Source of the DNA: Panorpa germanica
Taxonomy: Eukaryota > Arthropoda > Insecta > Mecoptera > Panorpidae
Assembly (NCBI GenBank): GCA_963678705.1
Contig: OY783203.1
Location: 30,362,535-30,426,534 of the forward strand
Direction: 5' to 3'
DNA: 64,000 bases
The translations under genes and the position numbers were made by a program. The notes beneath the pieces are model-generated. The model saw only the letters and a list, made by a program, of their open reading frames with translations, did no database searches and had not been told where the DNA came from. This document shows, in pieces, positions 46,401-58,976 of the stretch (position 1 is its first letter; every line of letters starts with the position of its first letter).

Positions 46401-49400
46401 TTATTATCGGTAATGTATCTATGTAAACTTTTAAGTAAGAGCTTAATTCTGACCTATATTTCCCATGTCTAATATTTCCGTAAGTAACACAAATGTAAAT
46501 AATATATAAAATATTATGTAAAAAAATAAAAACTTTTTAGATACACTTAGTAATTAGAAAAAAGGAGAAGAACTGCTCGCAGTAAATTCTTACTTAATAG
46601 TTACTTACATACCAGATTCTAAATGACTCAAACTCAAGTATATATGTAAAATAAAAGAGTATGTGCGTATGCTACTAAATAAGCTAAAGGCTAGTAACAT
46701 CTAGGTTTTAAACAAAAGCCGACTCGTCAATTTCTAAACGAGTATAAAACAATAATTAAAAATCACTAAAAGCAACTAAAATTGTTTAAAAAGCAATATA
46801 TAACTAGTTGTGCCACACACAATCTAAATCCTAATTAACTAAACTATTTTAATTTAATATTACGTTGTATACCTTTAAATTAAAAATATAAAATTTTATA
46901 AGAATGTATTATTAACGAAATCTAATTATAACTGTAATTTTAAAATCAATTACGTTAAAATATATCCACTAGATTTCAATAAATTTTACGTAAAAATAAA
47001 AGGTAATTTGGGCAGATTGTATATAATGTACTTTGTATAGACTATATAATATTCTCATTTGGGTGTCTATATAAATTGGTTCTATTTGTTGGAATGTATA
47101 AATTTAAAAATAATAAAAATCTATTTTAAACTGAATATTAAAAAAATATATTAAAATACGTTGTAGCTGTGTCGTATCATTGATTGTGAAAATATTATCG
47201 TAGATTATAATTATTCAACAGATAATCAGTTAGCCAAGCCTAATACTTATAGTCCAAGCACAAATTATACATTTAAATCGCACATTTTTTCTATATCTAT
47301 ATTATATATGTATATAAGTATATATACATATATACTATACCCGTATACACAACAATAAATCATATGATGACACAGGATTCAGAGCGAATCGATCTGGGAG
47401 GAGTGTGGGAGTTCCTTATTTTGTCCTACAGAAGGCCAATTTCACGTAAAGCGCCCTCTACGGCTTCGTCCTTGTATGTAATTATCGAAATCAATGTTAA
47501 TATACACGAAACTTATTAACCAAATTTATTTTAATATACAGTCACTATTACCATGATAATATCTTATAATTAGTACCAACAAAATGATCGATTGTTGTTA
47601 TTCCATATTTCAATTCACCATAATAGTTAAGTTATGAAAGGTTTTGTGAAATAGAATGATGCGAATAACTTACGTTATAATACCACTAAAATGATGTCAT
47701 GATAAAACTATTATATACTCGGAGGAGGATTAAACGGTGGTGCACAATGTTTGCAAGTGACCTTTCTTTCTATAAGCATCTAATGATACTATAAAATGTA
47801 TTAAGAAACGTTTCTGGTACTATACTTGCTTGTTGCACCCCCTAACAACTTAGGAATAACTCACATTTAGGAATACTTTAACAAGATATTAGGAAAGTCA
47901 AGTGACAATAATAAATATTGTTATCGTAACGAACGCATAGCATTATTATATTTGAAGCCTATTTCGTTATGTATGATTTTTAAAACTCAGAACTCAGATG
48001 ACAAATATATATCATTAAATATTATGCTATCCAAACCCCAATCCATTAGCATACTTTTAAATGTGCAAAAAATTGTGAAGAGGATCCTTTTGTCTGGTGC
48101 TACGTCTGTGCTCGAAAAAAATAAGCAAAGAAAAAACAAATCCAAAAACTTAGGTTCTTTAAAAAACATTAAAAAATAGATAAATGACCTTAAATATTTC
48201 CAGTATCCAATCCCCAGTTTTGAACATAATGTATTTCTTCTGTTGTATTAATTCTTGATATTATTTAAGAAAATATATATATATACATAAAGCCACAAGG
48301 TCGTCGAAAAGAAGAACTCTCACAGGAAAAGAAAATTGTTTTGAAGTTCTTTTGATTTTAATTTTTAAAAATCATTCACAATATTAGAATTGTCTTTTTC
48401 GCCACTTTGTGGTTGTTTTGCGATTGATTTAAGGCACAGATTAAACCTTACAACGTAAAATTTCGTAGAACATATCGCACACCTGGATGAAAACAGTATC
48501 AACTTAAAAGTTAAGATTTTTTAGTTAATGATTTATTCGAATTCTCCATGCGAACTTGCGTAACTTGCTTACAAAACAGTGTCCATGCATTAAGGAAACG
48601 GTACTAATATATAGTGTAATGACAATAACTTTATCGCCGTTCCTGCAAAACTTGATCTTTTGAGTTGCTAAAATTTTGATCTAGGTGTGCGATATAAAAA
48701 AATTTGATGAATTGTTAGTACAATTGTTTAACAGTAATTAATATACGTATTAAAATTTATTACAAGAGTTCTATTTTGTTAAAAGATGCATAAACAAAAC
48801 AACAAAATATTTAAACAACACATAGTGATAGTAACTGTAAAGAAAAATCTTTTAAAAAACTATTATCGCAGTAGAACACGAACTAATATATCTCTTCAAT
48901 AGAAACTACAGAAACAGTTTTTAATTTGCTTTTTCTTAATTTCAAAATAATATTTTCTAAAACATATTTAATTTTAATGAAAATTCATCAGTATTCCAAA
49001 TTTATAAAAAAATATATTTATATAATAGAAATTACTGTTTCTTGGTAATATTTGTTTGAAAATTTTTGATTTACGATTTATATGACATAAAGAATAAAGA
49101 AAATTTATATGAAAAAATGAAAATATTATTAAAATGAATATGAAATCGTTAAAAAAATGACTTAAAAATTTTAATGAAAATAATTTTGAAAATCGGTTAA
49201 ATTTATTTATTTACTCTAAATTCAAAATTACACATGCATTATAAGCAAACAATAGTATCTGTTCTAATATAGCATAAATTTAATATCTGCTAAGTTGGTC
49301 CGGAAAAAAAATTTAAACTAATTCTTAGTTAATATTATTAATATTTACAAATATATTTTTACAAGAGAATATTTTTTGAAAAGTTAGTTTAATTAAATAT

Positions 49401-52400
49401 ATGTTTATGATTCTTTACTAACAAACCTTTCAATTAATAAAATTCCCCAACATAAAACTATCTAATGAATATATTTATGATTTCATATTTATTTAAAAAT
49501 GGGTAATTTTAACCACCAAACCAACAAATAGCAACAATAGCTACGCAACCATTTTTAAACACAACGCAATTAAATACTCCGTGCACAAATAATACGACGT
49601 TAAGTTCAGAGACACAATCTTTAGATCATCTATAAAGTTAAGTCAATATACTCAATACTAAAATTAGAACTAAAAGTAAATCTAGTTTAAAACACCACGT
49701 TTGAAAGCCTAATTTAAAATACAAAAAAAACCTTATATGGTGTTGTATAGACTCGCTTATTCACGGATAAATCATTGTACGTTTAATGAACTTAAAATTA
49801 TTACCCGTAAACGTTTACACTTAAACGTTATATAAATGTCACTGGTTAAGTTTAAACTATAAATCAAATAATTAAGAACGTATATCAATTAATAGTAATA
49901 CGATTCTTAACGTATGTATCAATTAAAACTGTATATCAAATAATTTAAAATAATATTAAGTCATATAGCATAAAAAACATCACAATACATGTTCTAGATG
50001 TTATTGAGCTCTTTTCCACTTGATGTATTAAAAAACTCTAGGACTGACTTTGTAGAAGAGATAGCATGCATCAAATTTTGTTTCAATCTCTATAACATAT
50101 TCAGAGATGGTTCAATAGATGCTTTGGAAATAGTTATTTACCACGGAAGCAAATTTTGTACATATAACATGTAGAACGTGTATTAAACGTAGAGTTCCAG
50201 ATCTTTCTTGAAGACATCTCATACAATTTGTCTACAGTACTGTCGGGAAACAATACATACAGTACACATAAATTAAAAACCCTATTATAATAATCCCGCA
50301 AACAATTAGATTGAGCAGATCTTATTAAATGTAATAATCTCACTGTCAATTTCTGCAAAGTATTTCAGTCATTCCTTTAATCTGATTTACTGATGTATAA
50401 ATTGAACTATAAAAATCTACTCAGTTAAAACCAAATTTCCTTGTCGCATATTAAATAATTACAGAAAACTATTTTAAGATATATTTTTATGACAAAAACT
50501 TCAAGAACTTATTATGGAGTATAATTGTAAACATTCTATACTGTTGCATGTCAAGAAGTCTTTAGAAAAGAATAAAAAAACAAGATTCTTTAAAGTGGAT
50601 TGAAAGAAATAGTATAATTATAATGCATAGACAGTTATTATATCATACATTTACTTATATCATACTTATTGCACTTATACAAGATCGCAAAAAAGAACAA
50701 ACGAGCATAGTAGTAATGACATATTCTTAATAAATTATATTTAAGTTTAATTTACATTAAATAAACTTACACACCTTGTTAGTTGGTGTTATTTATTTAA
50801 ATCTATTCCCAAAAATTATGACTTTTTATATTCATCAGTAAATAATCACATTAAATAAAATACTAAGAAACGCATGATATAAAAATTATAATAACAAAAA
50901 AGAATATATTATAAGAATTATAAGAATTTAAAGAATTATAAGAATATTTATATATATATATAAGGAAGAGCTAAATCTTAAATGTAGCTAAATATTGTGT
51001 CAGTGAACAAAACAGTACAAAATACTTATAAAGTTTACTAACGTTTTTCATTTTAAATGTTCATTTAAATCCTTTTAGAGTGCATTGTGGAAGAAGAAGA
51101 AAATAATTAAAAGGTAGTAATTATACTATGAATATCCTTCAAATTATTTTTCATAAAAATATTAATCAAATTAATAGTACTTGGCACAATAGTTATGGCA
51201 CAAGTAATTTAATATTTTCATTTATAGTGTAATCAATTTGGATGAATATCTTAAAGTAATAGAACTAATGACTATTATTTTACTATTTATAAAGCGTAAT
51301 GCTATATTTTGGACCCTCTTTGTATTATATTATGTTTTTTTTATGTTGCAGTGGACAACATATTTTACACATTTTAGTGTCAATGTCAAATAGAATTACT
51401 ATTATTATATTCTAAACAAAGAAATATCAGATGCATATTATTCATTATACATTTCATGTTAAATATCAATTACCTAAAGCTAATGTAAAAAATATTTTTT
51501 CCAGTAATATAAGTCTTTGGCATGCTGTAATAAATGCATTTAGCTGTAACAATAGTACACAAAAAGCACCATTCAATTTATTTTAAAATAAAATTTGCAA
51601 TTTCTGTTTTGTTACACCATTAACATGAGAAAGTATAATTAAAGAAATGCAGTAAACTTTGTCAACAATAAATATAGCATTAAAAATATTGTAGTTGCCA
51701 TTATAATGAAACCCCACGAATATTAATATTTATTATCACAATAAAAACAATAATCTGATTACATAAAACTATTTCTATTAGCTAATAGAACTAGAAAAAA
51801 TAGCTGCCGTATGCTTGCAATAACAATTCGTAATGAAAACTAATTCACATATTTAAAAACAGTGATGCTCTGAGGCTCAGTAATCTCATATTACAAGATC
51901 CATTTGATAAATATAAAAAAAAAACAATGCAATACATGTAAGGAATACGTAACCCAAAATGAATGGCAATGACAATTTCTCCGTGTAAATGCTATATAAA
52001 ATAAAAATTTAAAATATATATTATAATTTAAATCTAAAATGTTATTGAAAAAGTTTATTGAATTTACTCAAACAACGTAATAGTGGACACAAGTTAGTGA
52101 TACATTGACAACATTATAACTTTTCCAATTACTTAACGTGCATGACAAATTAGAGCATATAAATATGTCTGTTACCCATATATATTTATACGCAATAATT
52201 TTAAATGTTTGTTTTTCTTTCTGTCACTGTTGAGTATAATACTTAACTTTATCATTTATTGATACGTTAGGATAAAAATACATGTTATTATCGTGAAAAA
52301 ATATTTTAGAGCAAACTTCTAGTTACTTTTATTGTAGTATTATTAAATTAAACAATATAACAACATCTAGTAAAAGTAATTTCAAACAAAAACCTAAAAT

Positions 52401-54237
52401 TTTAAAGCACAACAAAGTAAATTATATATCGACTATTTTTATGTTTATTATGAATACTATGAATTGTTAGAATATCACTAAATCTACCATTTTATCAATT
52501 TATAAGCGATTTAAGTTGGCTAATCTTGGAAAAAATAACAATATAACAAGAGTAAAAAATGTAAGACAAAAAAGATTAAGAAATATTTGTAACTTATTCC
52601 TAAGGGGACAAAAAAGTCATCTTCACTTCTGTTAAATGACTAGTTTTACGATTTCGAGATTTTACCACCGATTGATAAAAAAAGGAATTTTTTTTATATT
52701 TTTGAAAGTAAACACGTGAAATAAAGTTTCCTCAAAATGTGCAGCAACTACAGTAAGTAAAAAAAAATTGACGTTCTTCCAACAAAGCATTCAGTCTTTA
52801 GTCAATTTAAAATAAATCTTGTTGCCTGATAATAATTAGCTAAATTATAAAATTGAAGGACTACGTGTATTAATTTGCATAACATAACAAACATAATGAA
52901 AGAAAAACAACCACTTGAAATTATGTGGTACATAATTATAAATAAATAAATAAATGCCCATCTATATATTTAAATAACCCCTATTCCATAAGCAATTCAA
53001 AAGAAAAACATAATTCCTTAGACACAAATACACATTTTACTTTTAACACGACTGACAGCCCAAAATTATTCAATGCCGTCAACTAATAGGGATTGAATTT
53101 AATTATTGTGCGCACACAAATATCTATGGATGCTAATAACGAATAAAATTTATAGTTGATGGCATTGAATAACTTGTTTAGTAATGATTCTAAACAATGA
53201 CAAGTCATCATTCCAAATTATAAATAAATTATAGCTAAATACTTAACAGTTCAATATAAAATTGAACAGAATAATTACAAATCAGCATGATCATCAATGG
53301 TACTAACCTCTTGTAAAAGATCTTGTGCTGCAATTGCTTTCAAAACATTCTTCTTTGAAGTCTCCTGCAGTTCGCCTCCAACTAGCAATTCATCCAATAT
53401 AAAATACGCTTTCTCAAAGTTAAAAATTATGTCCAATTCGCAAACCTACCGTAACATATAAAGACTTATTTATTTAATTTTACTATAAGTAACTTTAAGT
53501 AGCTATAAGTTAGTTTTCTTAAATTATTTACTATAAGTACAAAAAATAATGATATTAAAATAATTTTATACAGTGTAAATTATACAGTATACGAGTACAT
53601 ATTACACAATACCCATAGTAATTTTATTGTGTAATACATTTACTTAAAACACCCGTATAAGTACACTGGATATTTAATTGCACATAACGATTAAATAAAC
53701 ATAATAACATACGAAAAGGCGTTATAGAAATAAATTCAATTTACTTACACTTCCAAAATACTTGTCTAACAATTCAACATATCGATGAATAATTTCCAGT
53801 GTTAATAGCTCATTATCATTTTGTTCAATTGCACAACAAAAATATAAGCTAGCGTACCTACAACATGGAAAATAGGATAGTAAATATATTATTATTTCAC
53901 TACTTATTGAATAATGAACACAGTGTAAAACTTACCGTTTATAGACTACTTTAACATCTTTCCACTCTAAGAAAGAGCACATTTTAGGTTTCCGTGCCAA
54001 AATCGTTGTTATCAGTTCTCTAGTAATTTTCTTTTTTAGTTTATCAGGGTGTGCCACATACCATTTTTGTAATCGTAATTTTCCTTGACGACTAAATAAC
54101 AACATAAATTGCATCTGAAATATTTCAATTTATTAAAAACATTAAAAATAATGCCGATATAATTTCACATTAAAAAAATCGCACATAAGGTACACAGAAT
54201 ACGCATATTTAATTAAGAGCAAACGTAGAATTACCAT
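43442..54237 (-). CDS. AP-1 complex subunit sigma (clathrin adaptor), alternative last exons
   Basis: The small sigma subunit of the AP-1 clathrin adaptor, which sorts cargo between the trans-Golgi network and endosomes. Exons (minus): ATG alone at 54237-54235 (donor ATG|GTAATT); 54114-53936 ([20 protein letters not shown]... to VVYK); 53857-53749 ([20 protein letters not shown]...); 53445-53308 ([20 protein letters not shown] ... AAQDLLQE). All phases join correctly. Two alternative terminal exons follow: 47470-47426 ([14 protein letters not shown], stop) and 43486-43442 ([14 protein letters not shown], stop). Each gives 157 residues, the family's usual size. Read-through into the intron after exon 4 would give [10 protein letters not shown] and a stop at 53275. 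A one-codon first exon is, as I recall, also found in vertebrate AP1S genes. It is head-to-head with RRP9. Confidence 0.95.
43487..47425 (-). other. AP-1 sigma intronic region between the alternative last exons
   Basis: About 3.9 kb of strongly AT-rich sequence, also expected to include the 3' UTR of the proximal isoform. No independent gene was recognised. Short ORFs here look like composition effects. Confidence 0.55.
47471..53307 (-). other. Long AP-1 sigma intron 4
   Basis: About 5.8 kb between the core exon ending DLLQE and the proximal alternative last exon. It is very AT-rich, with no recognised transposon or exon. A retained-intron reading frame ends at 53277-53275. Confidence 0.6.
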
Positions 54238-55458
54238 ATTTAATCAGTTTTGTTTAATGTAAATTTAAATATAATTACAAAACTTATATTATTACTAAAT
54301 TTATTAATTTAAAATGATTTCAAGAAAGTGTCATACGATGACAGCACCGCAAAAACATGGAAGTGTTGGTAAAGTGTGATGTGGATGACAAGAGTAGTAA
54401 ACGAATAAAGATGTAAGGTGCGTTCAGAATCTTAATAATCAGAAACAATCTCTCGGCAACTTCTAGGCAATTTTTATTGTGATGAGAACTGTTGATTGAA
54501 AAATTTTGTCGTTAAAGCAAGAGTACTATGTCTTCGAGCTCGACTCAAATCTATCAGATTATATCAGCTCGCAAAATTCAGGAATAGGGACCCAGGCCTC
54601 AAAACTATAATACTTGCAATATCAGTAGGAGGACAACTAGTTTTTAAAAATATATCGATTATGCTTTATGCATTCACGTGGAAATTTTTCTGATTAATAA
54701 CTTGAATAAATCAATTTGGAAATATCTTGACCATTTTACTTATTATACTTATACTTAAGATATGAACTTCAACTGTTAGATGGAATCACACATAATATAA
54801 CTAATCCCTATGAAATCCTGTGAAAACCATAACAGAAGCTGGCTATCAAAACCTCAAAAAAAAATTTATTTATTCATGAATTAGTAATTTTTGACCCTTT
54901 AATAATTGAAATTAATTGAAATTTGAAAATGATTTAGTAGTTAACTTCACTTCGCCACTACCACTTGGCAATCATTGCCATCGCTGTTAAAAAAAAAACA
55001 ATTGTAAGAGAGATGCAGAATCAAATGTCAAAGCGCTAGTAGGTCTTCCGACAACCCATAATGTTTTCATAAAATGTCGTGATATACTTAATTAAATAAT
55101 ATCATATGCAACCATAACTTTTGGATATTAATAAAAAGAAAATGTTTTCAATGTTTGCCTTTATTTCAATAAAAAAATCAACCCTTAAAAAAATCATTCA
55201 CAACCGTATTGTCTCTGTATGTCTTGCTTCTCTTATATATTGTGTCTCTTATGGTTCTCTTATATATGTTTTCTCTGGTAGTATGGCTGTCAAATTCGAG
55301 CATAAATCAATTTTACTCTTGGGAAGAAGTATAGTTCTGTATAGTTAGTAAACCAAAGTAAACCTAAGGGTCCATGTGCTTTCATATTTTCATAGGTTAA
55401 CTTGTTGAATTGTATTAATTTTCATTTATTTAACTCTTAGTTCTTATATTTATATAAA
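54238..55458. promoter_or_regulatory. Divergent intergenic region between AP-1 sigma and RRP9
   Basis: The start codons of the two divergent genes are 1.2 kb apart, so this interval holds both promoters. No TATA box or initiator stands out. A weak SINE remnant (GTCTTCGAGCTCGACTC) is at about 54512-54560. Confidence 0.5.
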
Positions 55459-57970
55459 ATGTCTTTTTTTATTAAAGAGAAACCTAAAAGTGGAGTTAAA
55501 CGTAAAGTAAATATTACTGGTTTTAGTGTACTTTTTAAATAACCTCAAATGTAAGCAATATTTACAGTATTTGTCTATATATTTTCAGTTTAATTCTAAA
55601 ATAAGCAACAGCAAATCTGGCAAAGAATCCAAAAAAGTTAAGCAGGAGGAAAGTGATTCTTCAGAATCAGATAGTGAAAATGAATTTCAAAGAAAGGTGG
55701 GCGACGTAGAATCTGAAGATGATATAGAAACTCCCCAAGACGTAAAACTAAGGCTAGCAAAGAAATATCTTAAAGAAATTGAAATTGAAGGTAAAGTAAC
55801 ACTTTATGAATGGTGTAATATAAATAAATATATGAACTTCGATGTTTAAATTATACATCTAAGAAATAATTAATACAGCTATAAAACATGTAGAAAGTTG
55901 TTTGCTCTAAATATTTTTTATCTAAAGTAAGCAATTACTTTACTACTTGTATTATGTATTATAACCCTTAAAGTTAAATATATAAAATGTAGTATAATTA
56001 GTTATATAGACTTGTAGCCTTTTTTTAGTTTTATTGAGTTCTTATAAACAATATTAATTTTTGTAGAAAAGACACGTGCAGAGAAGAAAGAATTTAATGA
56101 ATCAGTCATATCGAAGCGTTTGAATGAAGATTACCTCGAGCAAACTGGGAGATTAAAAAGGAATCTTGCCGATTGTTATGAGGGTTTTGATGAAGGTCTT
56201 ATAAGCATATTAAAGAATAAAGAGCTTAAACAGACAGTAACGTGCTTGTGTTTATCATTAGATAATCTGTATATATATTCAGGAGGCAAAGATGCCACAA
56301 TTATTAAATGTAAGTTCAGTTTACCACATATTTAATTTTTTTTATCTTAAATTTACCGTTAAGGTTTTGTATATGTTTAATGATAATATTTTTTGATTTA
56401 GGGTCTGTAAAAGATAGAAAAAAAATAGTTTCTATACCTTACAAAAAAGATTTACCAGATTCGAAGTTTGAAGGTCATTCTACAAGTATAATGAGTATTG
56501 CAGTTTCGTATGATAATAAATTTTTGGTAATTATTTAAGATAAATCATTAGAGAGCCAGTAAAATTAATAGTGAATATCAGTTAAGAGTAGCACATGTAA
56601 TATGCTATAACATATTTTCTATGTTTAGGCTGTTGGTGATAAATCTAAACATATACAGATTTATAATGCAGAAGATCTAAAACACCGTCATACTTTTAAA
56701 GGTCATCAACGTTCAGTTAGAGGACTTGTATTTAGGAAAGATACTCATCAACTTTATTCTGTGAGCGAAGACGGATTAGTAAAGGTAATACAATGAGTGA
56801 TTACTAAACTATGCATGAAGTTCTTTACAGACTACACTATAATTTGCAGCCGTTTTGTAATGTGCTGTATCTGCATTGCATTATTGCAGCATTAATTATT
56901 AAGACAGCAAGTAATTAATAAACTTGACATATGTTCCACTTTAGTTAAGACAACTTCTGTAAAATGGAGCAATTAATACTGTTATAGTATTGTTCTCATA
57001 AGCAAATACAAATATTATCATTTCTTTTTAATAATAAATACTATTATGTTTGTCGTATGTAACGTATTTGTATGTTAGGTATGGTCCTGCGATGAAATGA
57101 CTTATATTGAAACCTTGTTCGGCCATCAAGCAAGTGTTACAGCAATTGATGCGTCTTCAGCAGAAAGAGCAGTAACAGCAGGAGAAGATACTTCAATTCG
57201 ATTATGGAAAATTGCAGAAGAATCACAATTATTATTTAATGGTCATACTGGAAGTATAGATTGTATAAAGCTGATAAATCAGGACCATTTTATTTCTGGT
57301 GGCCAAGATGGGTGAGTATTAAAAAAATAAACTAAAAGAATATTTGTTAATCTTTTTTATAATAAATTATATATTCTTATTTATAGAACGCTTTCAATTT
57401 GGGGAACTAGTAAAAAGAAAGCTTTATGTACTGTTGTAAATGCACATTGTAATAAATCTTCAGCAGTATTAACCTGTGAGAGCTGGTTGTCCTGCGTGTC
57501 CACAGTATGGAATACCGATCTTGTCGCGTCAGGTACGTTAACATTACAATATTGTATGAGTTAATACTATATTCAATGTGACAGGAATATCTTCGAACAC
57601 ATTTAAAAATTCATATAATACAATTATAACACAATTCATTCATATAATACAATAATTCAACACAATTATAATGCCCCATTCTTTACATAATACCTATTTT
57701 GTCATTAACATACAAACACTAACTGACATAATAATATTTTCAGGTTCTGGAGATGGTTTTATTCGTTTGTGGAAAATAGGAGAAAATTATAAATCTTTAA
57801 CACAAATTATGGAAATACCTGTTAAAGGATTTATTAATTCTTTGGCTTTTAGTTCCGATGGATCATTTTTAATCGCGGCAGTTGGACAAGAACATCGATT
57901 AGGGCGCTGGATTAGAAATAGCACTGCCAAAAATTCTATATTGATTATACCATTTAAAGTAAATTTATAA
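55459..57970 (+). CDS. RRP9 / U3-55K, U3 snoRNP WD40 protein
   Basis: Binds U3 snoRNA in the nucleolus for 18S rRNA processing. Eight coding exons: 55459-55506, 55589-55790, 56067-56309, 56402-56526, 56629-56784, 57079-57311, 57387-57532, 57744-57970. All have GT-AG borders and consistent phases, giving 459 residues (human about 475). The N-terminus is basic, then acidic (QEESDSSESDSENEF), followed by the family signature TPQDVKLRLAKKYLKEIEIE and NEDYLEQTGRL. The WD40 repeats include AVGDKSKHIQIYNAEDL, GHQRSVRGLVFR, VETLFGHQ-type YIETLFGHQASVTAIDA and HTGSIDCIKLINQDHFISGG. The C-terminal GFINSLAFSSDGSFLIAAVG then QEHRLGRW is nearly invariant in RRP9. It lies divergently from AP-1 sigma. Confidence 0.95.
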
Positions 57971-58229
57971 TATATATATATAATGAAAAAATTAATGCAC
58001 TTTTATTATTTTATCAAATATGTTATTTAAATATGGATACGATGATGATTACAGAAGTTGTGGTATCTAGTTCTTTTGAACTTTTACTTATGTAAATTTT
58101 TAAAACTGTAAATTTTTAATTTTTTACTAATTTTTAATTTACAACTAATAAGTATTATGGTTTTCTAATGAAATCTTAATCAGAACCAATCCTAAAGTAT
58201 AAGATCTCCCTAACGATTAACCAAACTAA

Positions 58230-58783
58230 TATCAGGGAATTTTAGGAAATTTCAATAAATATCAGGGAATTTGATTGTTGCAACTATTTCATATACAGTA
58301 TATTATATTTCATTTAAAATTCTAAATGAAATGAATCAGAAAATTTAAAAAGAAAACGTGTAAGCTAATGAAAAAAAAAATTAGCGTTAAAAAAGCTAAA
58401 CTTTTAGTTGAAATTCAAGTTATGGATGACCAATGTAAAAATCTTCAATAATTTTATCTATTAAATTTTAAGAATTAATTTGTTCTAGTTCATACTAGTC
58501 AATAGCTTATTTTTGTCTTACTCAATTTAAGTTATTTTTTATTAAGGAGTAATAAATCGTATTTAATTAGTTATTAAACGCCAAATAAGGCAATGAGATA
58601 AAAAATAAATCAGAAATAAATATATATATTTTTTTTAGTTTAATACCAGATTTAATTATTGGTAATTACAATATTTAAATGACACTAATAAAATTTCCAT
58701 ATTAGGGAAAAGTACTAAAAACTTTACTGGAAAACATGAAATTATCCCGGAAATTTGAAATCATTTTTTTGTGGCCACCCTGA
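58230..58783. mobile_element. Probable MITE or transposon remnant
   Basis: TATCAGGGAATTT occurs twice with a 30-base period near 58230-58274. At the right, GGAAATTTGAAATC...TTTGTGGCCACCCTG (to 58782) has the form of an inverted CAGGGTGGCCACAAA terminus that I associate with common insect DNA transposons. The left terminus is not clear. It lies between RRP9 and the 3' end of the fibulin gene. Confidence 0.4.
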
Positions 58784-58976
58784 ATAATAAATTTAACTTT
58801 CCTGTCTGCTGAGTAGATTTTAAAAAATCGCTTAAATAATATTTAGATACTTATTAAATAAAAATACAAGTTCAATATAAAAACTGAAAAATTTGGCATA
58901 GATATTATTTTTATTATCTTATTTAAAGTAACATTTGTATAATATAAAATTTAAGTAGACAAAGAAAGATGTTACT

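Noticed and set aside
55121-55348. 75-residue plus-strand ORF upstream of RRP9
   Set aside because: Low-complexity AT-rich text with no domain. It lies in the promoter interval of RRP9.
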